Origin: JBEBVQ01 sp037190845
GTDB taxonomy: Bacteria; Bacteroidota; Bacteroidia; Chitinophagales; Chitinophagaceae
Length of the DNA: 64,000 bases
Assembly: GCA_037190845.1 (NCBI GenBank)
Contig: JBBCJI010000018.1
Span: 1 to 64,000 of the forward strand
Reading direction: 5' to 3'
The notes beneath the pieces were generated by a model, which worked only from the letters and a program-made list of their open reading frames with translations, was not told where the DNA came from and made no database searches. Both the position numbers and the translations under genes were made by a program. Below, in pieces: positions 1 to 8,074 of this stretch (the stretch's first letter is position 1; the number at the start of each line of letters is the position of its first letter).

Positions 1-48
1 AGGCTCGGCCGCCAGCATTAAACGACGGTGGCCGAGCCTGTCGAGGCC
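1..48. repeat. REP-like palindrome, left copy (cut by window edge)
   Basis: Arms gctcggccgccagc (4-17) and gacggtggccgagc pair around an attaaac loop. The 48 nt match, in inverse orientation, the palindrome at 63878-63925 with 39 of 48 identities. The outer part of the left arm lies beyond the window. It sits downstream of the lipoprotein gene and may act as a transcript end. Confidence 0.7.
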
Positions 49-93
49 GTAGTTGTACCGATTTCCTCATAACAGCATATGCGCCCGGAACAA

Positions 94-573
94 TCACGGC
101 AACGGCGCACCCACTGCAACGGCGCAATCATGTCCCGGCTGTCCATGCGGAGGATTCAGTCGTGCGCCTGAATTATTACCTGATGCCGGCGCGGCCGACT
201 GCTGCTGGGGGTGAATGGTAATCGGCTGCGCATGATCCTGCTTGATTTGCTGCTGCACCAGATCACCACTATTTACCGGATCGCTGTTCAAGGGCGCTCC
301 GACAGGTATCTCACAACGATGTCCCGGTTGCCCGTGCGGCGGATTCAATGCCTGACCGCCTTCAGCAGGAGCCACATTTCCTGTACCCTGAGGAGCAACG
401 GTGGGATCAATGGCCTCGCCGGATTCCATACCCAGCCTTACTCCCTCCGACTGTTGCTCTTCCCGGACAGCAGAAGCATCTTCATCCTGCCCTGCGTTAC
501 TACCTGCATTATCATTACAGGCCACAAAAAATGCAATCGAAACAAAAGCGATTGCTGTAATTGTTTTTCTCAT
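94..573 (-). CDS. Lipoprotein with two LNPPHGQPGH repeats
   Basis: A 159-residue predicted lipoprotein of unknown function. A basic start and hydrophobic stretch end in a lipobox (FVAC), so Cys19 should be acylated. A low-complexity acidic and Gln-rich linker separates two copies of one motif, LNPPHGQPGHxC followed by VGAPL, at residues about 76-95 and 139-158, the second at the extreme C-terminus. Each copy carries two His and one Cys, which could bind metal, though nothing here proves it. I recall this motif from hypothetical proteins of Bacteroidota but know no assigned role. It is read divergently from the peroxiredoxin gene, with about 240 bp between them. A plus-strand frame overlapping it is a shadow. 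Confidence 0.85.
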   Translation of the reverse strand: MRKTITAIAFVSIAFFVACNDNAGSNAGQDEDASAVREEQQSEGVRLGMESGEAIDPTVAPQGTGNVAPAEGGQALNPPHGQPGHRCEIPVGAPLNSDPVNSGDLVQQQIKQDHAQPITIHPQQQSAAPASGNNSGARLNPPHGQPGHDCAVAVGAPLP

Positions 574-746
574 TTTATATTAAGTATTAATCCTGTTCCG
601 GCATCTGCCGTAACAATATCTGCGAATGTAGGCAAATAACAACATAACACCATGTTAACATCCGGCCAAACAGCCACTACAACATCCATTTATACGCCCT
701 CATCGAAAAGATTTATTTTTTCATAGGTAAAAGGTTAGGGACTTTC

Positions 747-778
747 TTTGCAGGAACAGTGCATATCAACGAACTTTG
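747..778 (+). promoter_or_regulatory. Probable promoter of the peroxiredoxin gene
   Basis: TTTG at 747-750, 20 nt, then gaactttg at 771-778 resemble the Bacteroidota -33 TTTG and -7 TAnnTTTG boxes (the first T of the -7 box is G). The start at 814 leaves a leader of about 30 nt. The promoter rules out translation starting from 748. Confidence 0.5.
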
Positions 779-813
779 CCGCGCAAATTCCTAAAGAAAA
801 ACAAATCAACCAC

Positions 814-1383
814 ATGAGCAACAATTTTGTAACCATTGGAAGCAAACTCCCTGAGTTTAAAAAGAAAGCTGTCGTATCCCTGGAAAAAGGAAAAGAATTT
901 ACCAACATCAGCAATACAGACATTAATGGCAAATGGGCTGTACTATTCTGGTGGCCTAAAGACTTCACTTTTGTCTGCCCTACCGAGATCGCCGAATTCA
1001 ACAAGAACTATTCCAACTTCTCCGACCGCGATACCGTACTCCTGGGCGCTTCTACAGACAGCGAATTTGTACATCTCGCATGGCGTAAAGACCATAGCGA
1101 TCTCCGTGACCTTCGTTTCCCGATGATCGCAGATACCAGTAAAAGCCTCGCGGAAGCGCTCAATATCCTCAACGAAGACGAAAAGATCGCTTATCGTGCT
1201 ACATTTATCATTGATCCCGAAGGCATCATCCGCTGGATCAACATCAACGACCTGAGCGTAGGCCGTAACGTTGCCGAAGTATTACGCGTGCTTGACGCAC
1301 TGCAGACCGACGAACTCTGTCCCTGCAACTGGACAAAGGGAGAAGAAACACTGACCAAAAAGCTGGAAGCTGAATTGGCATAA
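814..1383 (+). CDS. ahpC: Peroxiredoxin, AhpC type
   Basis: Thiol peroxidase of the AhpC/TSA family, 189 residues, expected to reduce hydrogen peroxide and organic peroxides in the cytoplasm. The peroxidatic Cys55 lies in the classic FVCPTE motif. Near the C-terminus LCPCNW supplies Cys169 and Cys171, the arrangement seen in actinobacterial-type AhpC enzymes that are reduced by AhpD rather than AhpF. This fits the AhpD-like gene directly downstream. The ATG at 814 is chosen because the family N-terminus (NFVTIGSKLPEF) starts there and an in-frame upstream extension would run through the promoter. A hairpin at 1432-1467 separates it from the partner gene, so the two may be only partly co-transcribed. 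Confidence 0.93.
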   Translation: MSNNFVTIGSKLPEFKKKAVVSLEKGKEFTNISNTDINGKWAVLFWWPKDFTFVCPTEIAEFNKNYSNFSDRDTVLLGASTDSEFVHLAWRKDHSDLRDLRFPMIADTSKSLAEALNILNEDEKIAYRATFIIDPEGIIRWININDLSVGRNVAEVLRVLDALQTDELCPCNWTKGEETLTKKLEAELA

Positions 1384-1431
1384 TCCAATCCAGGTACGGC
1401 GCGTAAACCAGCACCACAACAAGCTATATAA

Positions 1432-1467
1432 AAAGCATTTGTCCTGCTCCAACGGGGCAAATGCTTT
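1432..1467 (+). terminator. Hairpin between ahpC and the AhpD-like gene
   Basis: aaagcatttgtcc pairs with ggggcaaatgcttt, followed by a T-rich stretch (attctttc). It resembles a leaky intrinsic terminator or processing site between the two peroxide-defence genes. Confidence 0.6.
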
Positions 1468-1493
1468 ATTCTTTCATTCAAACATGTACCATT

Positions 1494-2081
1494 ATGGCAA
1501 TCATACAAAACGAAACCATACAAAATCTTTTTAAAGACCTGGGCATATCAGAAGAACATACCACACCCTGCCTGCAGGCCTTGGCGGCAACTGACAGCCG
1601 GTTTATCAAAGACCTTAAACTAAATGTATCCGGCGTACTGGGAAGCGCCAACCTCACGCGTAAAGAAGCATTACTGCTCGCATTGGCTGTAGCTGTCAAT
1701 GAGAAACAACATATACTGACAATCGCCTTCAGTACATTGGCAACCGCCGAAGGCGCCAGCGAAGCTGAAATAGCTGAAATTCATGCCTGCACAGCGCTGA
1801 TGGTAACTAATAACGTTTTTTACCGTTTCCGACATTACATGGAAGGATCAGATTTTTATAACAATCAACCAGCCGGCCTCCGCATGAGCATAATGATGAA
1901 TCCGGTATCAGGGAAAGAATTTTTCGAACTGACCAGTCTGGTAATATCTGCTGTCAATGGCTGCCAGCGCTGTGTCACATCTCATGAGCATTCAGTAAAG
2001 CAACATGGCGCTACGGAGCCCCGTATCTATGACGCTATAAGGCTGGGGGCAGTCATCAAAAGTCTGTGTACCGTATTGTAA
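1494..2081 (+). CDS. AhpD-like carboxymuconolactone decarboxylase family protein
   Basis: About 195 residues of the AhpD alkylhydroperoxidase family. The C-terminal helix carries the redox motif C-x2-C-x3-H (Cys157, Cys160, His164 from this start), the reactive centre of AhpD proteins that shuttle electrons from a lipoyl protein to AhpC. The ahpC neighbour with its CPC tail makes an AhpC/AhpD peroxide-reduction pair likely. The ATG at 1494 (MAIIQNE) is preferred over one at 1461, which falls inside the preceding hairpin. The gene ends just before a 30-nt palindrome shared with the convergent kinase gene. Confidence 0.88.
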   Translation: MAIIQNETIQNLFKDLGISEEHTTPCLQALAATDSRFIKDLKLNVSGVLGSANLTRKEALLLALAVAVNEKQHILTIAFSTLATAEGASEAEIAEIHACTALMVTNNVFYRFRHYMEGSDFYNNQPAGLRMSIMMNPVSGKEFFELTSLVISAVNGCQRCVTSHEHSVKQHGATEPRIYDAIRLGAVIKSLCTVL

Positions 2082-2095
2082 TTATAACATATCAT

Positions 2096-2125
2096 AGTAG
2101 AGACGCAATGTATTGCGTCTCTACT
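2096..2125. terminator. Perfect 30-nt palindrome between convergent genes
   Basis: agtagagacgcaat and attgcgtctctact form a 14-bp perfect stem with a 2-nt centre. The stop codon of the minus-strand kinase (2121-2123) lies inside the right arm. It is likely a bidirectional terminator or a dispersed REP-like element. Confidence 0.65.
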
Positions 2126-3389
2126 GTAGGGGTAATGAAATAATAAACGTACTTCCTTTCCCGGGCGTACTCTCTACCCGGATTTTGCCATTATGCGCCT
2201 CCACCATGGTCTTCACATAGGTTAACCCAAGCCCGAAGCCTTTCACGTTATGCAGATTACCTGTATGCGCCCGGTAAAATTTCTCGAAGATCCGGGTCTG
2301 GGTTTCCTTGTTCATACCGATACCATTATCCTTGATCCTGATCGTAAGCATATTACCTGAGGTTTGCGTTTCTACACGTATACGCGGTTTTTCCTGTGCA
2401 TATTTGATCGCATTATCGAGCAGGTTAAAAATGATGTTATTAAAATGCACCTCATCTGCATTGGTCATAAAGCGTTCCGCACGCAGATCCAACAACAATT
2501 CCCCATTGCTTTCTTCTATCTGAAGCGAAAAATTTTCCGCTACCTTACGAATGATCTCATGTGCATCCAGTTCCTGAAGATGCAGCTTGACGTCCTGCCT
2601 TTCAATTCTTGCCGCCTGGAGTATTTTTTCTACCTGCTTGTTCATGCGCTTGTTCTCATCCTTGATAATACCGCTGTAATAGCGGATCTTCTGTTCGTCA
2701 CCGATCACCCGTTCATTATTCAGTGCATCTACAGCTAATGAAATAGTTGCAAGCGGCGTCTTGAATTCATGCGTCATGTTATTGATAAAATCCGATTTCA
2801 CCTCCGACAATTTTTTCTGGCGGAACATCGTACGTATCGTAAGCGCAAAAGCTGAAATGATAATACAGGTAAATACAATGGAAGCAACGATCATCCAGCC
2901 CATCTGGCTGATGATGTAATTCTTCGGCTCATGAATATAGATATGCAGCACCTCCGAAAGCAGGGATTCGGGTGGGGTAAGCCTGAAATTGTGTGACTGG
3001 GGAAAATATTCTGACCGGAAGCCCTGGGTAGACAAAACAGGATTACCTAAAAAATCCGTAACACAATATTCAAATGGTTGTTTGATATTGTTCTGCTTCA
3101 GCGCCAGGTCCACCATCTGCCGCATTTCTTCACTGGAGAAAATCTGGGTGGTAAACGCCGTCTGGAGCGCAAAATCCTTCAGCCCTGCCGGCGCCGACAC
3201 CAGCTTTCTCCGGGCAAGGAACGCCTGATAGGTCTGATCCCGTACACTGGTCAATGTATTGTCCACATCCCGCACATACTGGTCTTGTTTGAGGATCACC
3301 GCACTCCGTATCCACTGAAACTGGATAAACATGATACCCAGCACAGACAATGTGATCAGTAGAATGATAACCGGAAAGACTTTCTTCAT
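2121..3389 (-). CDS. Membrane sensor histidine kinase
   Basis: A 422-residue HisKA-type kinase. Transmembrane segments at about 5-25 and 162-187 flank an extracytoplasmic sensor of roughly 135 residues, and no HAMP domain is evident. The phosphoacceptor is His207 in MTHEFKTPL. The N box (NLLDNAIKY, Asn326), DNGIGM (354-359), FEKFYR and GFGLGL (384-389) show an intact ATP-binding domain. The start and length resemble the RprX-like kinases of Bacteroides, but no response regulator lies nearby, so its partner is elsewhere. A TAATTTTG box ends 7 nt before the start codon, implying an almost leaderless transcript. A large antisense-like frame near its start is a shadow. Confidence 0.92.
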   Translation of the reverse strand: MKKVFPVIILLITLSVLGIMFIQFQWIRSAVILKQDQYVRDVDNTLTSVRDQTYQAFLARRKLVSAPAGLKDFALQTAFTTQIFSSEEMRQMVDLALKQNNIKQPFEYCVTDFLGNPVLSTQGFRSEYFPQSHNFRLTPPESLLSEVLHIYIHEPKNYIISQMGWMIVASIVFTCIIISAFALTIRTMFRQKKLSEVKSDFINNMTHEFKTPLATISLAVDALNNERVIGDEQKIRYYSGIIKDENKRMNKQVEKILQAARIERQDVKLHLQELDAHEIIRKVAENFSLQIEESNGELLLDLRAERFMTNADEVHFNNIIFNLLDNAIKYAQEKPRIRVETQTSGNMLTIRIKDNGIGMNKETQTRIFEKFYRAHTGNLHNVKGFGLGLTYVKTMVEAHNGKIRVESTPGKGSTFIISLPLQ

Positions 3390-3396
3390 TGCAGTG

Positions 3397-3404
3397 CAAA
3401 ATTA
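3397..3404 (-). promoter_or_regulatory. -7 box (TAATTTTG) of the kinase gene
   Basis: An exact TAnnTTTG match on the minus strand, 7 nt upstream of the ATG at 3389. The predicted transcription start falls at or next to the start codon. The -33 region is not clear. Confidence 0.45.
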
Positions 3405-3413
3405 CAGGATAAG

Positions 3414-3482
3414 ATGTGATAAATGTGTTTGATGTGACGGATGTGCCTGATGTGTAAACACATTTAACACATCCGCCACATT
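3414..3482. repeat. 9-bp periodic ATGTG palindrome, copy 1
   Basis: ATGTG occurs at 3414, 3423, 3432, 3441 and 3450, exactly 9 bp apart. The complementary CACAT series follows, so 3431-3455 pairs with 3458-3482 around a 2-nt turn. Related elements lie at 35189-35256 and 37860-37939. Confidence 0.75.
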
Positions 3483-3574
3483 AAAAAAGATACACAATTT
3501 ATAATCCGGAATGTGCGCTGCTTTTATAAAAACAATTAATTGTTTAGCTTTAGGGCGCAGAATCATCATTTTTT

Positions 3575-4060
3575 ATGATAAAAAACGTTTATATATCCCT
3601 GCTACTTGTCATCGTTGCAGGCGCCTGTACCAAAACAGAAGAGGCTAAAACGGTCCATGATACGCTACGGAACGGCAAATGGCGGCAAAGCTCCGGAACG
3701 GTAAGGTTTCAGGGGCAGAATGGCATAGACTCTACGTACAATTATTTCACCGACGGCGTAGCTGCCTGCGTCAAGGATGATTATATTGTTTTCAAGGAAA
3801 ACTTCAGCGGTGTGGTGGAAGATGCTGATTCAAGCTGCGGAGTCGGGGATCCGCGGGAAATACCTTTCACATGGGAAGTCATGAAAGCGGAAACCAAACT
3901 CAATATATTCAATGCCCGCAGAAACTTCCATACGTCTTCTGTGTACGGAGAGATTGTCAGTGTTTCAGAATCAGCCTTGTCTATCCGTTATGTAGTGTAT
4001 GAACAATTTACACCGGGAGATATAGACACGCTGACCTATACAAATGATTATACGAAATAG
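3575..4060 (+). CDS. Small lipoprotein, possibly lipocalin-like
   Basis: A 161-residue predicted lipoprotein. The signal ends in a lipobox (VAGAC, Cys18). The mature part has alternating short beta-type segments (NGKWRQSSG near the start, DDYIVFKENFSG in the middle, then SIRYVVYE), a pattern common in Bacteroidota lipocalin-like lipoproteins that begin with a GxW motif. Two further Cys in the middle could form a disulphide. No enzyme motif is visible. It stands alone between a palindromic repeat and the thrS promoter, and the function is unknown. Confidence 0.78.
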   Translation: MIKNVYISLLLVIVAGACTKTEEAKTVHDTLRNGKWRQSSGTVRFQGQNGIDSTYNYFTDGVAACVKDDYIVFKENFSGVVEDADSSCGVGDPREIPFTWEVMKAETKLNIFNARRNFHTSSVYGEIVSVSESALSIRYVVYEQFTPGDIDTLTYTNDYTK

Positions 4061-4128
4061 TGATTTTTACCGGCGGGATGAATTGCTGCAACCCACAATA
4101 AAATAACATACGCCAGCAGGCATGTTAA

Positions 4129-4160
4129 TTGGCTAATTTTAAGGATTGCACCTAACTTTG
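4129..4160 (+). promoter_or_regulatory. Probable thrS promoter
   Basis: TTG at 4129-4131 and an exact TAnnTTTG box, TAACTTTG, at 4153-4160, 21 nt apart. The ATG at 4187 leaves a leader of about 20 nt, too short for a T-box or long attenuator. Confidence 0.6.
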
Positions 4161-4186
4161 CACTCCATTCAACAAGCACATTCTTT

Positions 4187-6142
4187 ATGATACATATTAC
4201 TTTACCGGACGGCGCCGTCCGGGATTACCAGCCGGGGGTTACTGCGCTGGATATAGCCAGGTCTATCAGCGAAGGCCTGGCGCGGAAAGTGCTGGCGGCT
4301 GAGGTAAACGGAGCGGTACAGGATGCCACGCGCCCGATCACACAGGACGCACACCTGCGCCTGCTGACGTGGGCAGATAGCGGCGGACAATCTACCTTCT
4401 GGCATTCCTCTGCCCATTTGATGGCAGAAGCACTGGAGGCCCTGTTTCCCAATACCAAATTCGGTATCGGTCCCGCTATCGAAAAAGGGTTTTATTATGA
4501 TATAGACCTGGGCGACCGTACCATCAGTGATGAAGATCTCACAAAGATCGAGCACAAGATGAAAGAACTGGCAGGCAAAAAAAATGCATACCTGCGTAAA
4601 GAAGTCGCTAAAGCTGACGCTATTCGCTATTTTGAAGAAAAAAATGATCCCTATAAGATTGAACTGTTGCAGGATCTTGAAGATGGGAAGATCACCTTTT
4701 ATACACAAGGCAGTTTCACCGACCTGTGCCGCGGACCACATATCCCCGATACCGGTTTTATCAAAGCCATCAAGCTGACCAACATTGCCGGCGCTTACTG
4801 GCGCGGAAATGAAAAAAACAAAATGCTCACCCGCATTTACGGAGTGACATTCCCATCCCAAAAAGAACTGGACGAGTATCTCCACCTGCTCGAGGAAGCA
4901 AAAAAACGGGATCACCGCAAATTGGGAAGAGAACTCGAGCTCTTTGCTTTTTCCGAAAAAGTAGGCAGCGGCCTGCCCTTATGGCTACCCAAAGGAGCTA
5001 TGCTGCGCGAACAACTGCAGCAGTTCCTGCAGAAAGCACAGATCGAAAGCGGCTATCTGCCGGTGGTCACACCACATATCGGCGGCAAGCAGTTGTACGT
5101 CACTTCCGGACATTGGGAGAAATATGGCCAGGATTCCTTCCGCCCGATCACTACGCCGCAGGAAGGCGAAGAGTTTATGCTGAAACCCATGAACTGCCCG
5201 CACCACTGCGAGATATATAAATCATCACCCCGCTCCTACAAAGACCTGCCGCTGCGTCTTGCAGAATTCGGCACGGTTTACCGCTATGAGCAAAGCGGTG
5301 AGCTGCACGGCCTTACCCGTGTCCGCGGATTTACCCAGGATGATGCTCACCTTTTCTGCCGGCCGGACCAGGTGCAGGAAGAGTTTAAGAAAGTCATTGA
5401 CCTGGTGATGTATGTGTTTAAGGCACTTGACTTCCGCGATTTCACGGCACAGGTATCCCTGCGCAGCCAGGAAGACCGGAGCAAGTATATCGGCAGTGAA
5501 GAAAACTGGGAGATTGCAGAGCAATCCATTATCAAAGCGGCGACTGACAAAGGATTGAAAACCGTTATCGAATACGGAGAAGCCGCCTTTTACGGCCCTA
5601 AACTCGACTTCATGGTCCGGGATGCGCTGGGCAGGAGCTGGCAACTGGGTACGATCCAGGTAGATTACAACCTGCCGGAACGTTTTGAGCTGGAATATAT
5701 AGATTCCGACAATCAGCGCAAACGCCCGGTGATGATCCACAGGGCGCCATTCGGCTCCATGGAGCGTTTTATTGCCCTGCTGCTGGAACATTGCGGTGGT
5801 AACTTCCCGTTGTGGCTGGCGCCTACACAAATAAAAGTCTTGCCGATCAGCGATAAGTTTTCGGATTACGCCGGGCAGATCACCAGCCAGCTGAAAAATG
5901 CAGGCATCCGCGCCGAAATGGACGAGCGGCAGGAGAAAATTGGCAGGAAGATCCGTGATACCGAGCTAATGAAGATTCCTTATATGCTCGTTATCGGGGA
6001 ACGGGAAATGAATGAAGCACAGGTGGCTGTGCGTAAGCATGGCGCAGGAGACCAGGGCACATTACCTGTTACAGACTTTGTTAAAAAAATACAGGAAGAA
6101 ATCGCCGGGGCATTCGCCGGTAAAAATTTTTCGGCAGCATAA
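4187..6142 (+). CDS. thrS: Threonyl-tRNA synthetase
   Basis: Cytoplasmic class II aminoacyl-tRNA synthetase charging tRNA-Thr, 651 residues, full length. Residues 1-61 form the TGS domain. The second domain is the editing site that removes mischarged serine, with His73 and His77 in HSSAH and Cys181/His185 in CRGPH. The catalytic core follows with the zinc ligand Cys337 in MNCPHH, the motif 2 region around YRYEQSGELHGLTRVRGF, and motif 3 near APFGSMERF. An anticodon-binding domain closes the protein. infC follows after 61 bp with its own -7 box. Confidence 0.98.
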   Translation: MIHITLPDGAVRDYQPGVTALDIARSISEGLARKVLAAEVNGAVQDATRPITQDAHLRLLTWADSGGQSTFWHSSAHLMAEALEALFPNTKFGIGPAIEKGFYYDIDLGDRTISDEDLTKIEHKMKELAGKKNAYLRKEVAKADAIRYFEEKNDPYKIELLQDLEDGKITFYTQGSFTDLCRGPHIPDTGFIKAIKLTNIAGAYWRGNEKNKMLTRIYGVTFPSQKELDEYLHLLEEAKKRDHRKLGRELELFAFSEKVGSGLPLWLPKGAMLREQLQQFLQKAQIESGYLPVVTPHIGGKQLYVTSGHWEKYGQDSFRPITTPQEGEEFMLKPMNCPHHCEIYKSSPRSYKDLPLRLAEFGTVYRYEQSGELHGLTRVRGFTQDDAHLFCRPDQVQEEFKKVIDLVMYVFKALDFRDFTAQVSLRSQEDRSKYIGSEENWEIAEQSIIKAATDKGLKTVIEYGEAAFYGPKLDFMVRDALGRSWQLGTIQVDYNLPERFELEYIDSDNQRKRPVMIHRAPFGSMERFIALLLEHCGGNFPLWLAPTQIKVLPISDKFSDYAGQITSQLKNAGIRAEMDERQEKIGRKIRDTELMKIPYMLVIGEREMNEAQVAVRKHGAGDQGTLPVTDFVKKIQEEIAGAFAGKNFSAA

Positions 6143-6174
6143 TGTGTTTTTATATTTAAAACATACAAAAGCAC

Positions 6175-6182
6175 TATTTTTG
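6175..6182 (+). promoter_or_regulatory. -7 box (TATTTTTG) before infC
   Basis: An exact TAnnTTTG match 21 nt upstream of the infC ATG, giving a leader of roughly 15 nt. infC may therefore be transcribed independently of thrS. Confidence 0.45.
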
Positions 6183-6203
6183 CCATCATTTTAATAATCG
6201 TTA

Positions 6204-6761
6204 ATGCAAAGAAGAAGTAAAGGAAGACCACCATTCAGGCCGAGACAAGTGCAGAATGAGCATCGGCTCAACGAAGAGATCACCGCGCCGGAAGTTCGGC
6301 TTGTCGCTGACAATGTTGAACCGGCAATATATCCGCTGGCACAGGCATTACGCATGGCCCGGGAGCGGGAAGTGGATCTGGTGGAAATATCACCCAATGC
6401 CGTACCTCCGGTATGCCGGTTGATAGACTACAAGAAATTCCTTTACGAAAAAAAGAAAAAGGATAAGGAACAAAAGGCCAAATCCAAGCAATCTGAAGTC
6501 AAGGAGATCCGCTTCACACCCAATACCGATGACCATGATTTTGACTTCAAGGCAAAACATGCGGAGAAGTTCCTTCAGGATGGCGACAAAGTGAAATGTT
6601 ATGTACAGTTCAAAGGCCGTGCTATCATGTTCCAGGAACGGGGAGAGCTGTTACTGCTGAAATTTGCAGAACGCCTGAACGAAGTTGGTTCACTGGAATC
6701 CATGCCTAAGATGGAAGGACGCCGGATGATCGCTATTTTCACGCCTAAGAAGAAAAAGTAA
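6204..6761 (+). CDS. infC: Translation initiation factor IF-3
   Basis: A 185-residue IF-3, which binds the 30S subunit, keeps subunits apart and monitors the start codon. The N-terminal domain opens with RLNEEITAPEVRLV, the lysine-rich linker is around KKKKDKEQKAKSK, and the C-terminal domain contains KEIRFTPNTDDHDF. The start is an ordinary ATG rather than the AUU used for autoregulation in enterobacteria. The order thrS-infC is conserved, but rpmI and rplT, which usually follow, are absent. A strong hairpin and an unrelated aminotransferase gene come next. Confidence 0.97.
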   Translation: MQRRSKGRPPFRPRQVQNEHRLNEEITAPEVRLVADNVEPAIYPLAQALRMAREREVDLVEISPNAVPPVCRLIDYKKFLYEKKKKDKEQKAKSKQSEVKEIRFTPNTDDHDFDFKAKHAEKFLQDGDKVKCYVQFKGRAIMFQERGELLLLKFAERLNEVGSLESMPKMEGRRMIAIFTPKKKK

Positions 6762-6766
6762 AGTCA

Positions 6767-6801
6767 ATTAGCTGATTAGCCAATTAGCTAATCAGCTAAT
6801 A
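6767..6801. terminator. 14-bp perfect hairpin after infC
   Basis: attagctgattagc (6767-6780) pairs perfectly with gctaatcagctaat (6788-6801) across a 7-nt loop. It starts 6 nt after the infC stop. The core aattagctaatc also occurs at 40138-40149, so it belongs to a dispersed repeat vocabulary and may double as a terminator. Confidence 0.65.
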
Positions 6802-6833
6802 CTCCATATCCTCCGGAATGCTTAATTTTGGGC

Positions 6834-8069
6834 ATGTCCACTACTCAGTCTTCATCCCGCACACAATCATTTATTGAACAGGAGGCGCGCTATGGCGCCC
6901 ATAATTATCACCCGCTGCCTGTTGTATTATCGCGGGGGGAAGGCGTGCATGTATGGGATGTCGATGACAAACACTATTACGATTTTCTTTCCGGGTACTC
7001 TGCCGTCAACCAGGGGCACTGCCATCCCCGCATTATTGCCGCGCTGACGGAGCAGGCCCGGAAGCTTACGCTTACCTCCCGGGCATTCCATAATGATCTG
7101 CTGGGCGAATACGCCGAATATATAACCCACCTGTTCGGCTATGACAAGGTGCTCCCCATGAACACAGGTGTCGAAGCTGTGGAGACAGCACTGAAGCTGG
7201 CACGCCGCTGGGGGTATGCCGTAAAAGGGATACCGGAAAACCGGGCAAAAATCATTGTCTGCGCCCAAAACTTCCACGGCCGTACCCTGAACGTAATCTC
7301 TTTCAGCACCGATCCGACCGCAACCAGCCGGTTCGGACCTTTTATGCCGGGGTATACTACAATACCGTTTAATAATCTGCCGGCATTGCAGAAAGCCCTC
7401 TCCGATCCCGATGTCGCCGGATTCCTGGCAGAACCGATACAGGGAGAAGCCGGCGTAATCGTACCCGACGACGGTTATCTTTCAAAAGCCGCTGCACTAT
7501 GCCGCGAGGCCAGTGTACTTTTCATCGCAGATGAAATACAAACCGGTCTTGCCCGCACGGGAAGGATGCTTGCCTGCGACCATGAAAATGTAACAGCGGA
7601 TATTTTAATTCTCGGAAAAGCCTTGTCGGGCGGCACAATGCCTGTATCAGCAGTACTGGCCAACGACGACATCATGCTTACCATCCAGCCGGGAGAGCAT
7701 GGCTCCACCTATGGCGGTAATCCGCTGGCATGTAAGGTAGCGATGGTTTCCTTACAGGTATTACAGGACGAACAGATGGCAGAAAATGCCGCCGTACAGG
7801 GAGCATATTTCCGGGATCAGCTTGCGATGCTTCATCATTCCCATATAGCCGCCATCCGCGGAAAGGGATTGTTGAACGCAATTGAGATACAACATACAAA
7901 ACCAGAGGCGGCATATCATCTTTGCCTGCTGCTGAAAGAAAACGGGCTGCTGGCCAAACAAACACACGGTGATAAAATACGCTTCGCACCTCCCCTGATC
8001 ATTACCCGTGATCAGGTGGATGAAAGCATTGCCATCATTCAAAAAAGCCTGAACCAATTATCGTCATAA
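6834..8069 (+). CDS. rocD: Ornithine aminotransferase
   Basis: PLP-dependent class III aminotransferase converting ornithine and 2-oxoglutarate to glutamate semialdehyde and glutamate, linking arginine and proline metabolism. The N-terminus has the ornithine-aminotransferase signature EARYGAHNYHPLPVVL. LPMNTGVEAVETA binds cofactor phosphate, FHGRT follows, IADEIQTGLARTG holds the PLP-ring Asp, and LGKALSGG holds the Schiff-base Lys. A TAATTTTG sequence (6823-6830) lies only 3 nt before the ATG at 6834, which would give a leaderless message. An upstream in-frame TTG at 6828 overlaps this box. The transporter gene follows after 5 bp, so they are probably co-transcribed. Confidence 0.95.
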   Translation: MSTTQSSSRTQSFIEQEARYGAHNYHPLPVVLSRGEGVHVWDVDDKHYYDFLSGYSAVNQGHCHPRIIAALTEQARKLTLTSRAFHNDLLGEYAEYITHLFGYDKVLPMNTGVEAVETALKLARRWGYAVKGIPENRAKIIVCAQNFHGRTLNVISFSTDPTATSRFGPFMPGYTTIPFNNLPALQKALSDPDVAGFLAEPIQGEAGVIVPDDGYLSKAAALCREASVLFIADEIQTGLARTGRMLACDHENVTADILILGKALSGGTMPVSAVLANDDIMLTIQPGEHGSTYGGNPLACKVAMVSLQVLQDEQMAENAAVQGAYFRDQLAMLHHSHIAAIRGKGLLNAIEIQHTKPEAAYHLCLLLKENGLLAKQTHGDKIRFAPPLIITRDQVDESIAIIQKSLNQLSS

Positions 8070-8074
8070 CCCCC

